Shown here piece after piece: positions 1-4,005 of a DNA stretch of 9,724 nt. Under the pieces are notes generated by a model, which was not told where the DNA came from, did not search any database, and was given only the letters and a program-made list of their open reading frames with translations. The translations under genes were made by a program, and so were the position numbers. The stretch covers positions 1 through 9,724 of the forward strand of contig DATGZX010000126.1 of assembly GCA_035296965.1 (NCBI GenBank). The letters are read 5' to 3'. The stretch's first letter is position 1; each line of letters opens with the position of its first letter. Source of the DNA: DATGZX01 sp035296965 (GTDB taxonomy: Bacteria; Planctomycetota; Planctomycetia; Gemmatales; Gemmataceae).

Positions 1-126
1 GCGTTAAGCCTGCTCAAGCGGAATCCGGCCAAAACGAGCATCGCACGGAAACGCAAGGCGGCTGCCTTGGACACGGGTTTTCTCGAGGAAACCTTGGCTG
101 GGGCACGAAACCTAGAGAAAGTTTGA
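1..126 (+). CDS. ISAs1-like transposase, C-terminal fragment (cut by window start)
   Basis: The first reading frame is open from base 1 to a TGA at 124-126 and encodes about 41 residues starting ALSLLKRNPAKTS and continuing with KRKAAALDTGFLEE. This resembles the C-terminal tail of ISAs1-type DDE transposases, where a conserved 'alNLLKrd..k.si..KR..Aa.d..fl..vl' stretch follows the catalytic domain. The start and catalytic core lie left of the window, so completeness cannot be judged. Thirteen bases after the stop the sequence reads GATGCGTTCGCCCTG (125-139), which looks like the terminal inverted repeat of this family (element end reading CAGGGCGAACGC inward). The element therefore appears to end at about 139, inside the neighbouring regulator gene. 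The family assignment is by remembered pattern and is fairly but not fully secure. Confidence 0.6.
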   Translation, partial: ALSLLKRNPAKTSIARKRKAAALDTGFLEETLAGARNLEKV

Positions 127-306
127 TGCGTTCGCCCTGATGGGCGCGCCCATTTGATCGCGCAGACAGTCGATGTCGCGATGAATCGTGCGCTCGGTTA
201 CTTCTAGCAGCCTGGCGAGCTTCGCGGCGTTTGGCCAGCGTTTGGAGCGCAATTCTCCGTCTATGCGGACCAGGCGAACCAGCACATGACGAGGGAATGA
301 AAGCAT
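112..306 (-). pseudogene. HTH (WYL-type) transcriptional regulator, truncated by IS insertion
   Basis: The 64-residue product carries a winged-helix DNA-binding domain of the HTH_11/DeoR type: 'KRWPNAAKLARLLEVTERTIHRDIDCLRDQMGAPI' (about residues 22-56) has the helix-turn-helix and the 'R.I.RDID.LRD..GAPI' ending typical of WYL-domain (YafY-like) regulators. Those proteins run to about 300 residues and continue after GAPI with a linker and the WYL ligand-sensing domain. Here the homology stops at GAPI (base 139), the next eight residues are read from the insertion sequence, and a stop follows at 112. What remains is a DNA-binding domain without its effector domain, so it is probably a dead gene, though a short DNA-binding peptide could still be made. 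The start at 306 has no strong ribosome binding site; a GTG seven codons further in is an alternative. Confidence 0.7.
125..139 (+). mobile_element. Putative right terminal end of the ISAs1-like element
   Basis: GATGCGTTCGCCCTG directly follows the transposase stop codon. Read inward from base 139 it is CAGGGCGAACGCATC, which fits my recollection of ISAs1-family terminal repeats. Regulator homology on the opposite strand (…DCLRDQMGAPI) stops at exactly this point, giving independent support for a junction at about 139/140. The partner end and any target duplication are outside the window. Confidence 0.5.
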
Positions 307-409
307 GGGCGAGCCCTTTTTCTGCCAGCTGCGTCCATGCCAGATGAAGACATCGAAACGGCAGGTAGTTTACCAAAGGGGGTATGACAGCACTGGGCAC
401 AATACAAAT

Positions 410-424
410 GTTCCATATTGGAAC
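410..424. promoter_or_regulatory. Perfect palindrome GTTCCATATTGGAAC, possible operator
   Basis: Two 6-bp arms (GTTCCA / TGGAAC) flank a 3-bp AT spacer. The symmetry and length are those of a site for a dimeric regulator. It lies about 100 bp upstream of the start of the truncated HTH regulator, so it may be a relic of that gene's own control region. No binding protein can be named from the sequence. Confidence 0.3.
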
Positions 425-1194
425 CTGCTCACTCGCAGAAATCAAGCAAAACCTGCTGTATTGTGCATCGCACTGCTAGGACCGGCCTGGCCGACTGTCT
501 CCGTTCTTTTCTTTACACTGGAGAATATCGGCCTCTAGTAGTTGCCCTCAATGCTGACTGTAATGGCGCGATGGGTTGCTTGGACAGCAGTTCGGGAAGC
601 GGACTGCGCGTCGTGGCGTTTTTCAGAGAGTGCCCATCTTATGTCGTTCGACATTACCGAGAGTCCGATCAGCTGCCCGCGCTTTCGCCGATCGCACCGA
701 ATGGACGGCTCACCAGGAACGCCGACGGCTGGTAGTATGTCCACGATGACGACGGGGAGTGGCGGCACGCTTCAAATGGATGCTGCTCTATTTTTTTTTC
801 GTTGGACCAAAATGTAAAAATCGACGCTTTCTTGAGCACCCAGACAGCAAGCTGTCTTTTGCTCTCTGGTTTGCAAAAACCATTGGCTTTTTACAAATCG
901 CCGCGCCGCAGTGCCCTCCCCCGCCGGCTGCCCCGGTCCCGTCTTCCTCGCTGAGGCGGCGGTTCATTCGCCAAACGCCACATGGCGGTGCCGTCTCGCG
1001 TTGACGGGCCATTGGCCAACCTGGGCCTGGACGACGCGACGTGCGCAAACGTGGGAAAATCCTGGCTACGCTCGGGCTATTTACCGGAACCAACCGTGGC
1101 CTGGATGCGCGAGGCGGGGGCCTTGTTGCGCTCGGGGAGATTCGGCCAGGAGTCAATGACTCGGGCGGTGCCCAGGAAGGCAACCGGCCCGAGT

Positions 1195-1216
1195 CTGTTA
1201 CGTCAACTGTTACGTC
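1195..1216 (+). repeat. Tandem direct repeat CTGTTACGTC x2
   Basis: The 10-mer CTGTTACGTC occurs at 1195-1204 and again at 1207-1216, a 12-bp period and so close to one helical turn. This spacing is typical of side-by-side protein binding sites. It sits about 110 bp left of the tRNA-Sec fragment, where arm-type integrase sites or an operator would be possible; the function is unknown. Confidence 0.35.
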
Positions 1217-1325
1217 GTTTCCCGATTGAAGTCCGTTTCAATCTCAGTTACAGCTCGGTTGCCCCACCAAGAACGCGGAAAAACCGCCACCTTTGAGCCC
1301 GTTTCTAACCAGATTAACGTAGCAC

Positions 1326-1391
1326 GGGACTTCAAAACCAGTGGGGGGCTTGAAGAAAGCTCTCAGTGGGTTCGATTCCCATACACTTCCG
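1326..1391 (+). tRNA. 3' half of a selenocysteine tRNA (attachment-site remnant)
   Basis: The stretch matches the 3' half of bacterial tRNA-Sec. The anticodon loop CTTCAAA (1330-1336) has anticodon TCA at 1332-1334. The 3' anticodon strand is ACCAG. A long variable arm (about 1344-1364) has GGGGGCTT pairing with AAGCTCTC. The T arm GTGGG-TTCGATT-CCCAT occupies 1366-1382, and the 3' acceptor strand ACACTTCC plus discriminator G is at 1383-1391. The required 5' acceptor strand GGAAGTGT and the D arm are absent from the expected place near 1297. The 5' anticodon strand reads CGGGA and no longer pairs fully with ACCAG. Homology thus begins at the anticodon loop, a known crossover point for tRNA-targeting tyrosine recombinases. 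It is not a functional tRNA; an intact selC should lie elsewhere in the genome. Confidence 0.8.
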
Positions 1392-1760
1392 TCTTCATTT
1401 CAGAAATCCAATGCAAATGACATCTTACAACAGGCGATCTCGTATCATGGCGCTTTTGGCTGGTTTTTGGGTGGCTTTGTCCTTGCCTTGAATTATTCCA
1501 TCCGCAGCGGTCTGCAATCTCCTGCAATGGGCTTCGCACCGATTTCCGAGAGATACAACTGCCTTGCTGGTCTTTTGGATGGTCATTCGCAGGCAGGACG
1601 GGTCAGGCAGGGTATACCCCGTTTTTTTGGAACTTTTCGTTTTTGGAGAGTCAACCACCAACCTTGCACATTTTTTCGCACTTTTTCCAAGTGTTTTTGA
1701 GCATGCCTGCTCATCAATTATAACTGGTCTCGGCCCATCCTTTCTCGAAGACACCGAAGA
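1392..1760. other. Noncoding, T-rich stretch after the tRNA fragment
   Basis: No gene is supported here. A minus-strand frame (1425-1754) is open for 109 codons, but its product is Lys/Ser-rich, unrecognised and without a ribosome binding site. The stretch is AT-richer than the flanks and contains T-runs near 1621 and 1646-1700. Two short blocks (about 1456-1480 and 1677-1700) reappear in degenerate form, in the same order, just before the second tRNA-end copy (about 3214-3240 and 3280-3304). The leftward operon must terminate here, but I see no hairpin followed by a T-run in the leftward direction. Confidence 0.45.
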
Positions 1761-2327
1761 TTAGGGGTTCATGGCGTAATCGTACATTTTCTCGAACTTG
1801 CCATCATCGATCTTGCGGCTTTTCAGGTCTTGGATGTACTGCTCAAAGTGCACCTTAATGTCGTCAACCAATCGGTGTGGGTTGACCAACACGTTCCCGT
1901 CCTTGATCTCAATCGATTTCTCGTATTGCCCATGAAGCAGCACACCCTTTTTTGTGAACGTGGTGTGGTAGAGCCCGTTCCTTACGAGGTTGGCAATATC
2001 CTTCCGTTGGCCATCGGTAAACCGATTCGGAAAAACGTCATCCAAGCCCCTTTTGATAAACTTGTCGCTTTTTCCTTTGCTGTCCTTTCCTCGCTTGTAC
2101 TGCGTAATCATCTCGAAATAAGAAAAGAGGATGGACAACAAAGCGAAGCCAGCGTGCTGAATCGGCGTGCCCTTGTTTTTTGGGTCATCGATGAGCCGCC
2201 GCAGTTCCTCTGCGATGGCGATCTGCCACCCAATTACTCGATCCTCGAAAATAAGAATCTTTTCATCGACGTTGGGGTTGCCCCCGAAGGACGTGTCACA
2301 ATATTGTCTGCTTATGCAGATGGGCAT
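1761..2327 (-). CDS. HEPN-like protein with RNxxxH motif (uncharacterised family)
   Basis: The 188-residue protein is soluble, with no signal peptide. A first helix-rich region, 'EDRVIGWQIAIAEELRRL' (28-45), is followed by a hydrophobic helix 'HAGFALLSILFSYFEMITQY' (58-77). A lysine-rich linker follows, and then 'DIANLVRNGLYHTTFTKKGVLL' (110-131). R116-N-G-L-Y-H121 is a precise match to the RNxxxH form of the Rx4-6H motif that marks the active site of HEPN RNases in toxins and defence proteins. The C-terminus has a conserved-looking 'VLVNPHRLVDDIKVHFEQYI'. I recall uncharacterised bacterial proteins with the same arrangement (HAGF…YFE…R.GLYH…NPH.L), so the family is real, but its function is unknown. 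The start at 2327 is supported by GGAG five bases upstream (2333-2336). It lies 21 bp downstream of the zinc-ribbon gene, so the two are probably co-transcribed. Nuclease activity is inferred from the motif only. Confidence 0.8.
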   Translation of the reverse strand: MPICISRQYCDTSFGGNPNVDEKILIFEDRVIGWQIAIAEELRRLIDDPKNKGTPIQHAGFALLSILFSYFEMITQYKRGKDSKGKSDKFIKRGLDDVFPNRFTDGQRKDIANLVRNGLYHTTFTKKGVLLHGQYEKSIEIKDGNVLVNPHRLVDDIKVHFEQYIQDLKSRKIDDGKFEKMYDYAMNP

Positions 2328-2348
2328 ATGCTCTCCAGTTGAGACCCT

Positions 2349-2588
2349 CTATGTCTGTGTAGGTCTGTTATCGATCTTCACCCAATCCTCACTCTGGCAC
2401 TTCTGGCAGACCGGTTTTATCCCACGAAACGGCACAAAGAGGCCCCTGGCAGGGCCAACATGATGGCAGCGCTTGCACTGGATGGTCCCAAGCTCCTGCT
2501 TCTGGTTGCCCCACATAATCCACATGATCGGGATCAAGACGACGGTCAAGATTACCACAATGAAGAACATTTCGGAACAATCGAGCAT
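2349..2588 (-). CDS. Small membrane-anchored zinc-ribbon protein
   Basis: The 79-residue protein has one N-terminal transmembrane helix (about 8-27, FFIVVILTVVLIPIMWIMWG). A short cytosolic domain follows with two CxxC pairs: C38-K-R-C41 and C61-Q-K-C64, 19 residues apart. This is a classical zinc-ribbon layout. There is no cleavage site or lipobox, so the helix is likely an anchor. The start at 2588 has a good ribosome binding site (AAGGAG, seven bases upstream). It is the first gene of a leftward pair with the HEPN-like gene. I do not recognise a named family; a membrane tether or sensor for its partner is only a guess. In this AT-richer cassette, the strong ribosome binding site and intact metal-binding pairs argue that it is a real gene. 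Confidence 0.75.
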   Translation of the reverse strand: MLDCSEMFFIVVILTVVLIPIMWIMWGNQKQELGTIQCKRCHHVGPARGLFVPFRGIKPVCQKCQSEDWVKIDNRPTQT

Positions 2589-2714
2589 GAGGCTTCTCCT
2601 TCCCTACCATCGTGAAACATCACGCCGAGGGAGTGGTTGCTTGCCCCAGTCAACGGAGATTTAGGATACAAAAGGCGGCCAGCACCGACCGAGGGGGCCA
2701 AAAAGCACATATAA
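2589..2714. promoter_or_regulatory. Divergent intergenic region between leftward pair and rightward small ORFs
   Basis: The space between the divergent start regions must carry the promoter for the zinc-ribbon/HEPN operon and probably one for the rightward small ORFs. The only box-like element I can see is TATAAT at 2710-2715 (rightward), and the sequence 17 bp upstream of it (near 2687) is G-rich and not a sigma-70 -35. No operator palindrome is evident. Confidence 0.3.
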
Positions 2715-2855
2715 TTGGCCGGAGACTGGAAAGCAAATAAAAAGATTGATTGGGATCGGCTTATCGGCTTCATTTACGATCGGTCCGTCATGCATGAACC
2801 GGCTAATCAGAAGAACCTCGCCATCGAGGAAGAGCGGAGGCCACGGGCGAGATGA
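2715..2855 (+). CDS. Possible small ORF overlapping the next gene by ATGA
   Basis: A frame open from a TTG at 2715 to TGA at 2853-2855 encodes about 46 residues, including 'KKIDWDRLIGFIYDRSVMHEP'. An internal ATG at 2790 would give only 21 residues. The central 'DWDRL…YDR' recalls small planctomycete/proteobacterial proteins with a 'DWD.LDRL' segment (DUF6429-like), but the similarity is weak and the end is truncated relative to those. Its TGA overlaps the ATG at 2852 (ATGA), which would allow translational coupling to the following ORF. A TATAAT lies at 2710-2715 without a good -35 box. It is either a small gene or a decayed one. Confidence 0.25.
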   Translation: MAGDWKANKKIDWDRLIGFIYDRSVMHEPANQKNLAIEEERRPRAR

Positions 2856-2869
2856 GAGGGGAAATCGCT

Positions 2870-3112
2870 ATGTCAATACACATCAGGAAAAGAGGGAAGA
2901 CGTGCGAGATTTGCCTTCTATCCGAGGAGGATGCCAAATGTCTTGCGGACAAACTAGCGGAGAATGAATACGAAGCCTCTGGCCCCTTGAGTCCGGGGCC
3001 TGGAGAGAGTGAGAGGAGATTCCACAGAGTCGTTGTCCGAAGCGAGCGCTGTGCAGAAATCAAAGAAATTGTAAAGAACCTGTTTCCTGACATTGCTATC
3101 GAGGGCCCGTGA
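2870..3112 (+). CDS. Small uncharacterised protein
   Basis: The 80-residue product begins MSIHIRKRGKTCEICLLSEEDAK and ends KEIVKNLFPDIAIEGP. It has a plausible strand-helix pattern: a basic beta-like start, an amphipathic helix (EEDAKCLADKLAENEYEA), a Gly/Pro turn (PLSPGPGE), a beta-like 'FHRVVVRS' and a C-terminal helix 'ERCAEIKEIVKNLFP'. There is no signal peptide or membrane helix. I chose the ATG at 2870 because GAGGGGA precedes it at suitable spacing; an in-frame ATG at 2852 would add six residues and overlaps the upstream small ORF. It is transcribed away from the zinc-ribbon/HEPN pair. I do not recognise the family; the balanced composition supports coding more than chance. Confidence 0.5.
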   Translation: MSIHIRKRGKTCEICLLSEEDAKCLADKLAENEYEASGPLSPGPGESERRFHRVVVRSERCAEIKEIVKNLFPDIAIEGP

Positions 3113-3306
3113 ACGACCAGCAAAACAAGCCCGCCTCGTGTGTGCGGGGAACTTTTTCAAGACTCGGTGGCCTGTCTCCGTGCCTGTCACAGCGGGTGGT
3201 TTTCCCGGTGGTATTGGTCTGTTTGTGGGTGGTTTTCGTAGAGCACCGAAAAGCAAAACATCAAAAAGCCCGCATTTTCCGCACTATTTCCTAAGTTTTT
3301 TTGAAA

Positions 3307-3320
3307 CCCATACACTTCCG
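3307..3320 (+). repeat. Second copy of tRNA-Sec 3' end (CCCATACACTTCCG)
   Basis: These 14 bases are identical to 1378-1391, the T-stem 3' strand, acceptor 3' strand and discriminator base of the tRNA-Sec fragment. The preceding bases (TTTTGAAA against GTTCGATT) are only partly similar, and similarity ends at once downstream. Same orientation and 1929 bp spacing make the pair look like direct att repeats bounding the 1392-3306 cassette. No variable arm or anticodon region is present in this copy, so it is a shorter remnant than the first. Confidence 0.5.
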
Positions 3321-4005
3321 ATTTCTCTTCTCCCCTCCTCCATTCCATTCATGCTCCACTGGGCCACGCAGGCCCGCGTCAATGGCACGCAACGATGATC
3401 AGGGAGAAGGAATTTCCATCATCGGCGTTTATCCTGCCGCCGGGTCGAGGATGGGCACACAAAACTCTTCTGCTGCCGTTCCTTGTGCGCTCTCCCGGAT
3501 CTACAATTGAGTCATGGGGACGACGGGAGTCGTGACCTGCCCCACATACGAGCCCGAAGCGTTAGCGAGGTTTCGACTGGCAAGCTTCGGCCGGCTTCCT
3601 CGCTTACGCTTCGGGCTCGTATTCCCGCCCCGCACCGTGGTGGCCGAAGACCTGCCAACCGCCAGCCCCGTAAAGCTATGTCGACATGCTCCCTTTGGAT
3701 TCTGACAAATGCGGATTTGCATTGTCTCTTGAAATGCGGCCTATTTGCGTCCTCCATGGCCGTCTCGCCACGGCGCACTTTGGGCGCACCTTCGGCGCAC
3801 CAGGGCGCCGGGCCGATATGTGCGTCGAGTGCTCTTCGCTGGGTGGAGCGGGCGAGCGTCTGGTCGCTGGCGTCCCTCGTTGCCTACCACGATCTGCTCA
3901 GAACAATCCGGCACCTGGGACATTGCCACCTCGATCTGCCAGCAAGACAATACTTTAGTTCCCGCGAGCAGGGTTCAGAGCAAGACCGAGAGAAAGGATC
4001 TCCCC
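3321..4005. other. Noncoding region upstream of the S41 peptidase gene
   Basis: No gene is supported. The peptidase reading frame stays open upstream to an ATG at 3745, but that stretch encodes Arg/Trp/Pro-rich sequence and would bury the signal peptide, so it is treated as untranslated. Other open frames are by-products of GC-rich DNA and of the palindrome at 3548-3620. I see no clear sigma-70 promoter; the peptidase promoter should lie in the last 150-200 bases. Confidence 0.5.
3548..3620. repeat. Long palindrome, dispersed planctomycete-type repeat
   Basis: Two 23-base arms (3548-3570 and 3598-3620), each containing ACGAGCCCGAAGCG, are inverted with a single mismatch and separated by a 27-base spacer that itself holds a smaller palindrome (AAGC…GCTT). 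The arm sequence, reading 'CGAGCCCGAAGCG.…GCGAGG', is of a type I associate with high-copy intergenic repeats in planctomycete genomes. In RNA it would form a very stable hairpin. No T-run follows, so it is not a classical terminator. Confidence 0.75.

Larger units (their letters stand above)
307..1325. other. About 1 kb without a convincing gene
   Basis: Several frames are open for 60-130 codons on both strands, but their products are rich in Pro/Arg/Ser and Cys, overlap one another, lack ribosome binding sites and match no family I recognise. The most protein-like is 982-1296 (plus), with third-position GC similar to real genes nearby, but it has no ribosome binding site and no recognisable domain. 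The stretch holds a perfect palindrome at 410-424, a T-run near 790, a short palindrome AGACAGC-AA-GCTGTCT at 842-857, and a tandem direct repeat at 1195-1216. It is probably intergenic or decayed DNA between the disrupted regulator and the tRNA fragment. Confidence 0.5.
1326..3320. mobile_element. Putative tRNA-Sec-associated cassette carrying the HEPN/zinc-ribbon pair
   Basis: The segment runs between two same-orientation copies of the tRNA-Sec 3' end. By eye it is AT-richer than the peptidase, dinB and cytochrome genes. It encodes only small accessory proteins and is flanked on the left by IS-disrupted DNA. There is no integrase gene inside, so it would have to be a non-autonomous element or the remnant of a larger island. 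The boundaries are inferred from the 14-bp repeat alone. Confidence 0.4.

Noticed and set aside
842..857. AGACAGC-AA-GCTGTCT followed by TTT as a terminator
   Set aside because: A 2-base loop is too small for a stable hairpin and no gene ends upstream; it might be an operator, but nothing supports that.
982..1296. Plus-strand 104-codon frame with good third-position GC
   Set aside because: No ribosome binding site, no recognisable domain, and overlapping frames on both strands are equally open; kept only as part of the gene-poor region.
1691..1715. GAGCA-TGCC-TGCTC hairpin next to a T-run as a terminator for the leftward operon
   Set aside because: Read leftward the hairpin is followed by A's, not T's; read rightward the T-run precedes it. 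The polarity is wrong in both directions.
1425..1754. Minus-strand 109-codon frame in the T-rich stretch
   Set aside because: Lys/Ser-rich unrecognised product with no ribosome binding site; it lies between the tRNA fragment and the end of the HEPN-like gene and matches nothing.
2710..2715. TATAAT as a sigma-70 -10 box for the small rightward ORFs
   Set aside because: No acceptable -35 at 16-18 bp upstream (the sequence there is G-rich), so one hexamer alone is not enough to call a promoter.
3745..4005. N-terminal extension of the S41 peptidase frame to ATG 3745
   Set aside because: The extension is Arg/Trp/Pro-rich, would hide a clean signal peptide, and the ATG at 4006 has a proper ribosome binding site.
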